Shown in pieces: positions 1 through 7,743 of a stretch of DNA of 17,775 nt. Position 1 is the first letter of the stretch. Each line of letters starts with the position of its first letter. The stretch is from contig MU621428.1 of NCBI GenBank assembly GCA_025399215.1, forward strand, positions 1-17,775, given 5' to 3'. Source of the DNA: Globomyces pollinis-pini. Its lineage: Eukaryota; Chytridiomycota; Chytridiomycetes; Rhizophydiales; Globomycetaceae. A program made the translations under genes and the position numbers. Under the pieces are notes generated by a model, which did not search any database, was not told the DNA's origin, and worked only from the letters and a program-made list of their open reading frames with translations.

Positions 1-56
1 AAATTTAGATTTAGAAAAAAACATCTAAATTTATCTAAATCCATTTAGATAGGAAC
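1..56. repeat. AT-rich direct and inverted 8-mer repeats at the window edge
   Basis: The octamer ATTTAGAT and its complement ATCTAAAT recur about five times in the first 52 bases in both orientations, so the stretch can fold on itself. It ends exactly where similarity to the seven-helix family begins (about position 57-60). It may be a contig-edge repeat, a breakpoint, or the 3' part of an intron, since TAG acceptors are present at 45-53. No other copy was seen in the window. Confidence 0.5.
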
Positions 57-974
57 CCTACTCTACTACAATACGGGGTTTCATTCAAGTACAAAAACGA
101 TAATGGTCGTCAAAAATTACTCAATTTACTCTGTTTCATCTCCATTATCTCTATGATCCCATATTACTATACAAATCAATCAAGAGAGTTTAATTGGTTA
201 AATGACGCTACTCTGCTTATTGGAAATATTGGAATTCAATACGGGTTGGTAGTCCTCACCCATAACAGTATCGTCAAGTTGAAAGTTTACTTTGATTATT
301 TACCTATATTCAAGCACTTGCATAACTCTATTTATGTCATGTACTTTCTACCACCCCTTCCATTGGCTCTCATCGTATTGTCGATGGTGGATGGTCAAGC
401 AAAAGGAACCTTAGCTAGGTCTTCCGTTTACAACACAAAATACTACAAACCGTTTGCCATTGTCGCCATTTCTCTTGTTAATGTCTTTTCCATTGCTGCC
501 GATTTATTACTGATGTACAAAGTAATGCATCTAAAAGATTCTTTGTCTTATTCTGACCCTAAACCTAAAGACATACTATCACATAATGCTGGCCAAGCAT
601 CTCAAGATAAAAGACCAGCCGTATCAAAAGACAAAACTAATCAACCTGCCACAATAAGCATGAATACATTCTATAGACTTGTAGTACTACTAATTGTTAT
701 AGATATGATTGGAAAAGTTCTAGTCATCCTAGATTATCCTGCATTTGATAGTATCGTCACACTCACCTCTTTAGCACTTCGAAGTTTAGCGAATCTAAAA
801 TTTGGTATGAAATTGAAATCTCATTTATCATATCAAACTAGTACTGATGATAAACCAACACGTAAACCTACCAATACAAATACAAATGTGAATGTATTTC
901 AAACTATGAAAACAAACCCACAATCATTTATGACTGCAAATGATCGTATGGCTGTATTGGGTTCTCAAAGATAA
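57..974 (+). CDS. Seven-helix membrane protein family, copy 1 (5'-incomplete)
   Basis: The frame is open from about position 39 and resembles copies 2-4 from position 60 (Thr-Leu-Leu-Gln-Tyr-Gly, the end of helix 1). The N-terminus and most of helix 1 are missing. The first in-frame ATG (153) lies inside helix 2 and is unlikely to be the true start. Helices 2-7 are intact, as are the family marks YYYTNQS, HNSIVKL, the LARSS...YNTKYYKP loop and the DYPAFDS...RSLANLKFG end. The loop between helices 5 and 6 is short and lacks the Gly-Pro repeats of copies 2 and 3. The C-tail ends GSQR instead of PQRKD, and the 3' UTR resembles those of copies 2 and 3. It could be a truncated pseudogene or a gene whose first exon lies left of the window. 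Confidence 0.7.
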   Translation, partial: PTLLQYGVSFKYKNDNGRQKLLNLLCFISIISMIPYYYTNQSREFNWLNDATLLIGNIGIQYGLVVLTHNSIVKLKVYFDYLPIFKHLHNSIYVMYFLPPLPLALIVLSMVDGQAKGTLARSSVYNTKYYKPFAIVAISLVNVFSIAADLLLMYKVMHLKDSLSYSDPKPKDILSHNAGQASQDKRPAVSKDKTNQPATISMNTFYRLVVLLIVIDMIGKVLVILDYPAFDSIVTLTSLALRSLANLKFGMKLKSHLSYQTSTDDKPTRKPTNTNTNVNVFQTMKTNPQSFMTANDRMAVLGSQR

Positions 975-1000
975 AGAGCGTATTGATATAGATGCAACGC

Positions 1001-1006
1001 AATAAA
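1001..1006 (+). terminator. Poly(A) signal AATAAA of copy 1
   Basis: AATAAA lies 27 bases after the copy 1 stop, within a 3' UTR block (CGTATTGATATAGAT, then CAATAAAT and TTCTTTCC) shared in order with copies 2 and 3. Confidence 0.6.
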
Positions 1007-1636
1007 TATTTTTCTTTCCTTATCTCTGTAAATTGAACATTGATTTGTATAACTACTATATCTGCTATGCTGATTGCACCATCTTATCTTGCCTTTGATA
1101 CCTTCTTAATCATCTAATAATACTCGATTGTCCAGATCAGGGTATATTGCCTTTTTCCTTTTACTCTATAAAGATTTGCGACAAAATTGTATTATCTCTG
1201 TAACCTCATGGTAAAGACCAAACCTTCCAATCATATACAGTCGCTAATTGATAAACAACCAAATAGTTACTTTGGTTCTGCTATTTTTTCTACTTCACAT
1301 TCCACCGTTATTAAAAAGACGCATATAATTTTGTTGCTGAAATTTGGACTCGAAGGTATCCATTACAAAACTCACTAGTTTGGGAAGTGTTTTTGACAAT
1401 TCAAATGGGAGATAGAAATTGGATTTCTTGTAACCACCCAAAAGCAAAAAACTTGGACCCTTGTTCTGAAATACATTATTTTACGTTTAAATTAGTGATA
1501 ACAACTGAAATAATGAGCATGTTTATTATGAAAATCTTATTTTAGAAAACACTTTATAGGAATCCAACGTGAATGTTTTTGTTCATCTTCAATTGCGCGT
1601 TTTTATATGTTGTTCTGTTTTGATGTCAAAAGACAG
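1007..1636. other. Intergenic region between copies 1 and 2
   Basis: No convincing gene was seen. A 63-codon open frame at 1187-1378 has no ATG at its start and no family resemblance. The right part is the copy 2 promoter and shares short blocks with the region before copy 3, for example AATTAGTGATAACAA (1491 and 3368) and TTTTTGTTCATCTTCAA (1575 and 3461). Confidence 0.5.
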
Positions 1637-1642
1637 ACGCGT
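1637..1642 (+). promoter_or_regulatory. ACGCGT element followed by a T run, upstream of copy 2
   Basis: ACGCGT followed by TTTTT lies 21 bases upstream of the chosen ATG (1658). The same ACGCG plus T-run block occurs 19 and 18 bases before the starts of copies 3 and 4. ACGCGT equals the MCB box core known from fungal cell-cycle promoters, but a position this close to the start is unusual, so function is inferred only from the recurrence. An upstream ATG at 1622 opens a short out-of-frame uORF that stops at 1651. Confidence 0.4.
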
Positions 1643-1657
1643 TTTTTACTAATTGAA

Positions 1658-2779
1658 ATGTCAAAGCAGCCTAATTTGCTACAGCTCTCGGGTGCTATGC
1701 TCTTTGCAGGAATTGGGTTCTCAATCTCCCTCAATACTCTCCTGCAATATGGTGTGTCATTCAAGTACCAAAACGATAATGGTCGTCAGAAACTACTTAA
1801 TCTACTTTGTTTTGTCTGCATTATCTCAATGATTCCATATTACTACACGAATCAATCAAAAGAATTCCACTGGTTAAACGATGCGACTCTGCTTATTGGT
1901 GATATTGGAATTCAATATGGGTTAGTGGTTCTCACCCATAACAGCATTGTCAAGTTGAAAGTTTACTATGAAAAGTCAGCTATTATCAAGCACTTGCATA
2001 ACTGTGTTTATGCCATGTACTTTCTACCACCTCTTCCGTTGGCTCTTATAGTGTTGTCCATAATGGATGGTCTAGAGAAAGGCACGTTAGCTAGATCTTC
2101 CATTTACAACACTAAATACTACAAACCATTTGTAATTGTTGCTATTTCTCTTGTCAATCTCTTCTCATTCACAGCTGACTTGTTACTTCTCTACAAAGTA
2201 CTACACCTAAAAACGTCGCTGTCCAATTCTAAACCTGCCTCCAAGGAAATCAAATCATGTGATATCGGCCCAACCACAATAGGTAAACGTTCATCTACTG
2301 TGGGGACAACACCAGGCAAGCGATCGTCTATTGCCGGTCCAACCCCAAAAGGTAGACCATCATCTAGTGTCGGTCCAGCCCAAAAAGGTGAAGTTGGTCC
2401 AACCCCAATTGGCAATCTATCAACCATAACAAACAGCGATAAGAATCAACCTGCCACAATAAGCATGAATACAATCTACATACTTGTGATCCTCCTCATT
2501 ATTATAGATATGATTAGTAAAATTCTAGTCATCCTAGATTATCCTGCATTTGATAGTATCGTCACACTCACCTCTTTAGCACTTCGAAGTTTAGCGAATT
2601 TAAAATTTGGTATGAAATTGAAATCTCATTTTTCAAATCAACTCAGTACTGATGATAAACCAACACGTAAACCTACCAATACAAATACAAATGTGAATGT
2701 ATTTCAAACCATGAAAACAAATCAACAATCATTAATGACTGCAAATGATCGTATTTCTAGACCTCAAAGAAAAGATTAA
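1658..2779 (+). CDS. Seven-helix receptor-like membrane protein, copy 2
   Basis: This 373-residue multi-pass membrane protein belongs to a family I do not recognise. Hydrophobic segments lie at about residues 7-33, 45-64, 74-99, 117-136, 157-182, 288-310 and 312-334. The start at 1658 (MSKQPNLLQL) is chosen because all complete paralogs begin at this point. Asn65 in YYYTNQS is a glycosylation sequon present in all six copies, in the loop after helix 2. The loop between helices 5 and 6 is long (about 184-287) and holds five imperfect Gly-Pro-Thr/Ser-Ser repeats (about 204-257). The tail is Thr/Asn-rich. With the N-terminus outside, the glycosylated loop is external and the long repeat loop and tail are cytoplasmic, as in GPCRs. 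That reading is inference: no known GPCR signature was identified. It is almost identical to copy 3. Confidence 0.85.
   Translation: MSKQPNLLQLSGAMLFAGIGFSISLNTLLQYGVSFKYQNDNGRQKLLNLLCFVCIISMIPYYYTNQSKEFHWLNDATLLIGDIGIQYGLVVLTHNSIVKLKVYYEKSAIIKHLHNCVYAMYFLPPLPLALIVLSIMDGLEKGTLARSSIYNTKYYKPFVIVAISLVNLFSFTADLLLLYKVLHLKTSLSNSKPASKEIKSCDIGPTTIGKRSSTVGTTPGKRSSIAGPTPKGRPSSSVGPAQKGEVGPTPIGNLSTITNSDKNQPATISMNTIYILVILLIIIDMISKILVILDYPAFDSIVTLTSLALRSLANLKFGMKLKSHFSNQLSTDDKPTRKPTNTNTNVNVFQTMKTNQQSLMTANDRISRPQRKD
2267..2430 (+). repeat. In-frame minisatellite in the helix 5-6 loop of copy 2
   Basis: Five degenerate units of about 24-39 bases encode Gly-(Pro/Thr)-(Thr/Ala)-x-x-Gly-(Lys/Arg)-x-Ser-Ser-like segments: GPTTIGKRSSTV, GTTPGKRSSIA, GPTPKGRPSSSV, GPAQKGEV, GPTPIGNLSTIT. 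Copies 1, 4, 5 and 6 lack the array. It is basic and serine/threonine-rich, so it could be a cytoplasmic phosphorylation region. Confidence 0.8.
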
Positions 2780-3508
2780 GATCGTATTGATATAGATACA
2801 ATACAATAAATAATCTTCTTTCCTTAATTGTGACTTGGCTTTTGAAATCAATACATCAAGTTGTATTACAACTATATTTTTTCAACTGGAAGTTTCCTGT
2901 TACAAGATTCAGTTCAAACTGTATTGCAATGAGAAGTTTGTTTATTTGACTTACCTGTATTGCAATGAGAAGATTGCGATACAGGTTCAGACCTTGAAAG
3001 TTACTGGAGAATTAATGGGAGTTTAATTAGATTAGCTGTGGCCAATCGGTCAAACGCTTCTAATCCTGCAACATTTCCAATAGGGAAGGAGATGTTATGA
3101 CACCTCGGCCAGAATCACATTATCTTGGATCTTCTTTTTTGGTCAAGAATATTAAGTCTTTACAATTAGATGGATGATCAAGTATCTGGCGTAATGTTGG
3201 AGAAACTGAATCAGACTGTTTTTAAATCTATTTATTATCCTTTAAATTCATTGCGTTGTATTTTAGCTTTTGAAGCTTTAGTTCCTTTTAGGTTTAATCA
3301 TTTTTCATCTGGCTGCGCCAAATCTTTTAATAAACACGAAAAATCAGTCCAATTATCATTTTCAATTTAAATTAGTGATAACAATTGAATTACTGAGCTT
3401 ATCTTTGATTGATTTTAAGGTCTTATATTAAAAAAATAATTCAAGTGATCCAACTTGTGTGTTTTTGTTCATCTTCAACTACGTGTTTTCAAATTCTGCG
3501 ATGTTTTG
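2780..3508. other. Intergenic region between copies 2 and 3
   Basis: It holds the copy 2 poly(A) signal (AATAAA at 2805-2810), an 18-base direct repeat (2919-2936 and 2955-2972), a hairpin (2954-2985) and, at its right end, the copy 3 promoter. The open frames at 2835-3026 and 3170-3370 show no family resemblance and are not called as genes. Confidence 0.5.
2954..2985. repeat. 13-bp hairpin with 6-base loop
   Basis: CCTGTATTGCAAT (2954-2966) pairs with ATTGCGATACAGG (2973-2985) around the loop GAGAAG. Twelve pairs are Watson-Crick and one is T-G. The left arm plus loop (18 bases) is also present as a direct repeat at 2919-2936. It may be a non-coding RNA stem, an RNA-processing signal or a remnant of a small mobile element. 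Confidence 0.6.
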
Positions 3509-3522
3509 ATGTCAAAAGAGAG

Positions 3523-3528
3523 ACGCGG
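3523..3528 (+). promoter_or_regulatory. ACGCGG element followed by a T run, upstream of copy 3
   Basis: It matches the block upstream of copy 2 (AGACGCG then TTTTTTA) and lies 19 bases before ATG 3542. Here the upstream ATG at 3509 is in frame with the gene and could add 11 residues. The equivalent ATG of copy 2 is out of frame, so the downstream start is preferred. Confidence 0.4.
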
Positions 3529-3541
3529 TTTTTTATCTATA

Positions 3542-4663
3542 ATGTCCAAGCAACCTAATTTACTGCAACTCACAGGTTCTATGCTCTTTGTAGGAATTGG
3601 GTTCTCAATCTCCCTCAATACTCTCCTGCAATATGGTGTGTCATTCAAGTACCAAAACGATAATGGTCGTCAGAAACTACTTAATCTACTTTGCTTTGTC
3701 TCCATTATCTCAATGATTCCATATTACTACACGAATCAATCAAAAGAATTCCACTGGTTAAACGATGCGACTCTGCTTATTGGTGATATTGGAATTCAAT
3801 ATGGGTTAGTGGTTCTCACCCATAACAGCATTGTCAAGTTGAAAGTTTACTATGAAAAGTCAGCTATTATCAAGCACTTGCATAACTGTGTTTATGCCAT
3901 GTACTTTCTACCACCTCTTCCGTTGGCTCTTATAGTGTTGTCCATAATGGATGGTCTAGAGAAAGGCACGTTAGCTAGATCTTCCATTTACAACACTAAA
4001 TACTACAAACCATTTGTAATTGTTGCTATTTCTCTTGTCAATCTCTTCTCATTCACAGCTGACTTGTTACTTCTCTACAAAGTACTACACCTAAAAACGT
4101 CGCTGTCCAATTCTAAACCTGCCTCCAAGGAAATCAAATCATGTGATATCGGCCCAACCACAATAGGTAAACGTTCATCTACTGTGGGGACAACACCAGG
4201 CAAGCGATCGTCTATTGCCGGTCCAACCCCAAAAGGTAGACCATCATCTAGTGTCGGTCCAGCCCAAAAAGGTGAAGTTGGTCCAACCCCAATTGGCAAT
4301 CTATCAACCATAACAAACAGCGATAAGAATCAACCTGCCACAATAAGCATGAATACAATCTACATACTTGTGATCCTCCTCATTATTATAGATATGATTA
4401 GTAAAATTCTAGTCATCCTAGATTATCCTGCATTTGATAGTATCGTCACACTCACCTCTTTAGCACTTCGAAGTTTAGCGAATTTAAAATTTGGTATGAA
4501 ATTGAAATCTCATTTTTCAAATCAACTCAGTACTGGTGATAAACCAACACGTAAACCTACCAATACTAATACAAATGTGAATGTATTTCAAACCATGAAA
4601 ACAAATCAACAATCATTAATGACTGCAAATGATCGTATTTCTAGACCTCAAAGAAAAGATTAA
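3542..4663 (+). CDS. Seven-helix receptor-like membrane protein, copy 3
   Basis: It is 373 residues long, the same as copy 2, with the same seven hydrophobic segments, the Asn65 sequon, the Gly-Pro repeat loop and the tail. From about 3595 to the stop, only four base differences from copy 2 were seen in roughly 1070 bases, with about 830 bases identical in the middle. The first 55 coding bases differ at about ten sites (for example LTGSMLFVG against LSGAMLFAG). Protein differences after that are Cys to Ser in helix 2 and Asp to Gly in the tail. This pattern fits recent duplication with partial gene conversion. The start is set by homology; ATG 3509 is an in-frame alternative. Confidence 0.85.
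   Translation: MSKQPNLLQLTGSMLFVGIGFSISLNTLLQYGVSFKYQNDNGRQKLLNLLCFVSIISMIPYYYTNQSKEFHWLNDATLLIGDIGIQYGLVVLTHNSIVKLKVYYEKSAIIKHLHNCVYAMYFLPPLPLALIVLSIMDGLEKGTLARSSIYNTKYYKPFVIVAISLVNLFSFTADLLLLYKVLHLKTSLSNSKPASKEIKSCDIGPTTIGKRSSTVGTTPGKRSSIAGPTPKGRPSSSVGPAQKGEVGPTPIGNLSTITNSDKNQPATISMNTIYILVILLIIIDMISKILVILDYPAFDSIVTLTSLALRSLANLKFGMKLKSHFSNQLSTGDKPTRKPTNTNTNVNVFQTMKTNQQSLMTANDRISRPQRKD
4151..4314 (+). repeat. In-frame minisatellite in the helix 5-6 loop of copy 3
   Basis: It has the same five Gly-Pro-type units as copy 2, with no base difference seen between the two arrays. Fast-changing tandem repeats rarely stay identical, which supports recent conversion or duplication. Confidence 0.8.
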
Positions 4664-4955
4664 GATCGTATTGATATAGATACAAAAGTAATAAATTATC
4701 TTCTTTCCTAAATTGGGACTTGGTGTTTGAAAAACAAGATTTTAACCAATAAAACTTGATATCAGTATTAATACGTTGAGTTCTAGCTTTTTTGAAGCTA
4801 ATGCAGTTATCCAAAGTTAACGATGTGGGAATTATATGTCTACTCCTAAACACATACTTTACTACTACGCGTCCTACTATTAAAAATACATCGATATAGC
4901 TAATATCATTAACATATCCTGGTATCATTATCCAACCAAACGTTTTCAAAATGGA
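4664..4955. other. Intergenic region between copies 3 and 4
   Basis: It holds the copy 3 poly(A) signal (AATAAA at 4690-4695) in the conserved 3' UTR block, then AT-rich promoter sequence for copy 4. The 109-codon frame on the minus strand here has no recognisable content and is not called. Confidence 0.5.
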
Positions 4956-4961
4956 ACGCGC
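4956..4961 (+). promoter_or_regulatory. ACGCGC element followed by a T run, upstream of copy 4
   Basis: GAACGCGC followed by TTTTTT lies 18 bases before ATG 4974. This is the third instance of the block, although the rest of the copy 4 upstream region has diverged from copies 2 and 3. Confidence 0.4.
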
Positions 4962-4973
4962 TTTTTTCAAAAA

Positions 4974-6002
4974 ATGTCAAAATCACCTAATCTACTACAA
5001 CTCACTGGAGCGATGTTATTCACTGGTATTGGATTTAGCATCTCTCTTAATACACTCCTACAGTATGGTGTCTCATTTCATTTTCAAAACGATAAAGATC
5101 GTCAAAAACTACTAAACTTATTTTGTTTTGTATCAATTATTGCATTAATTCCATATTACTATACAAATCAGTCTAAAGAATTCAATTGGTTAAATGATAC
5201 GACGTTATTCATTGCCAATTTTGGGGTTCAATTTGGACTAGTTGTTTTAATTCACAATAGTCTCGTCAAATTAGACGTTTATTATGATCAACAAACGATT
5301 TTCACACAATTCAGAAAGTATGCATACATTCTATACTTTTTACCTCCATTTCCACTATCATTGGTTGTATTGTCTATTGTGGAGAGTCAATTGAAAGATT
5401 CGCTGGCTCGATCTTCCTATTATTATACACAGTTATACAAGCCATATTCAGCAGGTGCTGTATTTATTGTCAATATCATATCTATTACTGTTGATATGAT
5501 GCTCATTTACAAAGTCGTGTATTTGAGGAAAACTTTGGTAGGTAATCAACCAAGTATTAAAATCAATCAAGTCAATGTTAATACAAAGCCGAAAAGTACT
5601 GGTAAAGAAAAGAAAATAATGGGTTGAATGATAGGAATTACTAAACCGACTGCCAATTTAACTCTACAAACGTTCTACAAATTAATTAGTATTTTGGTAT
5701 TAATTGATTTGACTTGCAAAGTATTGGTTGTTATGAATTATCCAGTATTTGATACTGCAATCACAATCACTTCATTGTCACTTCGAAGTCTAACAAGTTT
5801 GAAATTTGGAATGAAATTGAAAAATTATCATCAAGATCAATCAAGTACTGATGATGTAAGGTCAAGCATATTTCAATCAAACTTTAAATCATTTTTGGAA
5901 CCAATACCACCTTCAAATACTTTAAAACGTCCAATTCCTGATGGTCAAAAAATTCAAATGGATATACCTAATGATGTTATTGATTTGGATCCCAAAAATT
6001 GA
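4974..6002 (+). CDS. Seven-helix receptor-like membrane protein, copy 4 (two exons)
   Basis: The frame is interrupted by TGA at 5625-5627, but the stop lies inside a probable 33-nt intron (5602-5634: donor GTAAAG, acceptor GATAG). Splicing joins exon 4974-5601 to exon 5635-6002 in frame and gives 331 residues. The protein then runs from the Lys-rich loop (KPKSTG) into ITKPTANLTLQTF and helix 6, in line with the paralogs. Helices are at about 7-33, 45-64, 74-100, 117-136, 159-183, 225-246 and 248-270, and the sequon is Asn65. The helix 5-6 loop is short and has no Gly-Pro repeats. The start MSKSPNLLQL is homologous to the other copies. It is clearly diverged from copies 1-3. AATAAA follows at 6006-6011. 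A pseudogene with a nonsense mutation is the alternative, but the intron's length and splice sites match others in the window. Confidence 0.8.
5602..5634 (+). other. 33-nt GT-AG intron of copy 4 containing the in-frame TGA
   Basis: The donor GTAAAG fits the GTA-type donors seen elsewhere here, and the acceptor is ATAG. The length is a multiple of three, so only the TGA reveals it. Retention would truncate the protein after helix 5. The other five paralogs read through this region without an intron. Confidence 0.7.
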
Positions 6003-6043
6003 TAGAATAAATTTCAAATAGAATTGTAGGTTTATTGTCGGTT

Positions 6044-7499
6044 TTAAAATAATGAAATCAAAATAATACTGGCAAAAATCAAACATCCAATCCAAAAATT
6101 AAGTTGGATTTCATTCAACAATACAATCTCTTTTACCCGATTAAGCTTCAATACCATCTGTGATTGAGAATTGGTATCAATTGGTGAGTGAGATTCGACA
6201 GGTTTCGGATTTGTAGTTGATGATTCAATAGTACGTAGACTATATCCAGTTTGGGTCAATTCTACACTTTGTACGGATCCAAAGAAATCTGTTACATATG
6301 CCTATATTTATAAAATCAATAGGTATATATATACCTTATCTAAAGGACGCTTAAATAAATGTGTCCCAAAAGTCGGGTGTGAGTGCATTTTCTGATAATC
6401 ATAAGTTCCAAACTATGAAAACAAATTAAATTCCATTCAATATAGATACCAAATAAGCCTAAAATAAATTAAAAATAAAAATACAATAGTTTCTTGATCA
6501 TTCGGTTTCAAGAATTCCAACGTTTCTAAATTGTAATATGTGAATCGATCAATAACAGCCACGCCAATTTCATGATCAGCATGGTGTGAATAACTAGGTT
6601 CACCCGTTCGACTCGATGCAGCCGAAAGTATATTAGGGGAATAGATTTTAGAAAACATTGAAGACGCTTGACAAGTATCAATCATGAATAATATTTCATG
6701 ATATCGATTTTTTTCATACCTATAATAAAATATGTGATATAGTTAGTTACATTTGTCCAAAAGCATCTGCTATATCTTGAGCCTGTAATTCTTCATTATC
6801 TTGAAATTTCAAGAATTCGTCTCCTCCATGGCCAGTCATAAATACAAGGATATTGGACCGATCATCAGTTAGTAAACGTTTTGATCGAGGTACATGATCT
6901 TCCACTCTCCCTGTAAACATCAATTAATACCCAATTCTAATACCTTGTCACTGTTAATGCGATTGGAAAATTACCTTACAAATTAATCAATAGTTTATAA
7001 AAACCTAGTCGATTATTAAACCTATCAATATTACCTGTTAATAACCGAACAAAGTTTTCTACATTCACATCATAACCCCTGTAATCTACTTCAATATTAT
7101 CACCATATAAATCCACTAAACATATAAATATATAAAAGAAACGTTACGTATCCGTTTGTTACTATTGTATACAGTTGCAGGAACAGGATTACGAGCATTA
7201 CAAGCGATATCATCAGCCAACATTAAAATAATGTTTGAATCCGGAATTCCTAATCGTTTTACTGTTCGATACATGCTCAGAGTATTAGCAATATGACGAT
7301 AATTGAACCAAAAGCGAGAAGTATCAACTAGAACTGCCCAATTGTTTGTGTGTCTATGATAAGTGTTTGGTAAGTGATACCCACTAGACGAAAAGAATCC
7401 ATCAACCAAATCAGGATCTGAAGGGACAAAAGTAGCTTGTGAAATGTTTGACCACCGACTGAATACTGTCGTAGCCAGTAGCAAGGGGGAGATGAACAT
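6044..7499 (-). CDS. GPI8: GPI transamidase catalytic subunit (GPI8/PIG-K), seven exons
   Basis: This is the caspase-like (C13 family) cysteine protease of the ER GPI transamidase, which cleaves the C-terminal signal of precursor proteins and attaches the GPI anchor. Inferred exons, in transcript order: 7499-7148, 7115-7035, 6910-6751, 6719-6485, 6458-6450 (9 nt), 6412-6335, 6301-6044. Introns are 32, 124, 31, 26, 37 and 33 nt. The product is 390 residues; human PIG-K is about 395. A signal peptide ([14 protein letters not shown]) is followed by [33 protein letters not shown], the catalytic His172 in MTGHGG, Cys214 in [16 protein letters not shown], and HSHP...DLF-like and VTDFFGSV motifs. 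A C-terminal membrane segment (about residues 369-389) is expected for this subunit. AATAAA on this strand is at 6036-6031, so its 3' end converges on copy 4. Confidence 0.93.
6450..6458 (-). other. GPI8: 9-nt microexon of GPI8
   Basis: GCTTATTTG (Ala-Tyr-Leu) is flanked by a 26-nt intron (6459-6484, donor GTATTT, acceptor TTTTAG) and a 37-nt intron (6413-6449, donor GTATCT, acceptor CATAG), all phase 0. With it, the stretch from DRFTYY to HLF aligns without a gap to human PIG-K as I recall it (39 residues each). Skipping it keeps the frame but loses the Leu before Phe-Gly, next to the conserved Asp-Leu-Phe position. Confidence 0.65.
6911..7034 (-). other. GPI8: 124-nt intron 2 of GPI8 (length outlier)
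   Basis: Donor GTAATA, acceptor TTACAG. It splits a Gly codon between LLTG and [13 protein letters not shown], and the homologous protein is continuous there. It is about four times longer than the other introns in the window. Several internal GT...AG pairs exist, so nested or alternative splicing is possible. No RNA gene motif was recognised in it. Confidence 0.6.
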
Positions 7500-7743
7500 T
7501 GGAAAAACTCGAGAGCAAAGTTGATAAATTTAAAACCAAAGGGAACGAAAGGGAAAGCAAAAGGAAAGAAAACGAACCACTCTGGGATGATATTCAACAA
7601 AGAAAAGCAGTATGATGATTGGATTCCATCCATAAAGTCAATGAGGGATGAAATGGAATTAGATACACTTCATTCCTTACACTAAAGGTATAATATACTG
7701 ATTTCTAAGTGTAAAAATATATTACAAAGGAAAGTAAACGAAT
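7500..7743 (-). promoter_or_regulatory. GPI8 upstream region with pyrimidine-rich tract
   Basis: On the coding strand, about 7505-7580 is rich in C and T runs (CTTTCCTTTTGC, CCCTTTCGTTCCC), like pyrimidine tracts upstream of many fungal starts. The rest is the 3' flank of copy 5. No gene was seen, and no clear AATAAA for copy 5 was found here. Confidence 0.35.

Noticed and set aside
1187..1378. 63-codon plus-strand frame between copies 1 and 2
   Set aside because: It does not start with ATG, has no recognisable motif and is not repeated upstream of the other copies.
2191..2427. 78-codon minus-strand open frame inside copy 2, repeated identically in copy 3 (4075-4311)
   Set aside because: It is the antisense reading of the Gly-Pro repeat region; its conservation follows from the duplicated sense gene.
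3170..3370. 66-codon plus-strand frame before copy 3
   Set aside because: No motif, no homology to the region before copy 2, and it overlaps promoter-like sequence.
4641..4970. 109-codon minus-strand frame between copies 3 and 4
   Set aside because: It overlaps the copy 3 stop and 3' UTR and the copy 4 promoter block, and its composition is not protein-like.
5625..5627. Reassigned TGA (alternative genetic code) or stop readthrough in copy 4
   Set aside because: TGA ends other convincing genes here (the VTT gene), and a good 33-nt intron covers this one.
7328..7633. 101-codon minus-strand frame overlapping the GPI8 start
   Set aside because: It is a shadow of GPI8 exon 1 in another frame.
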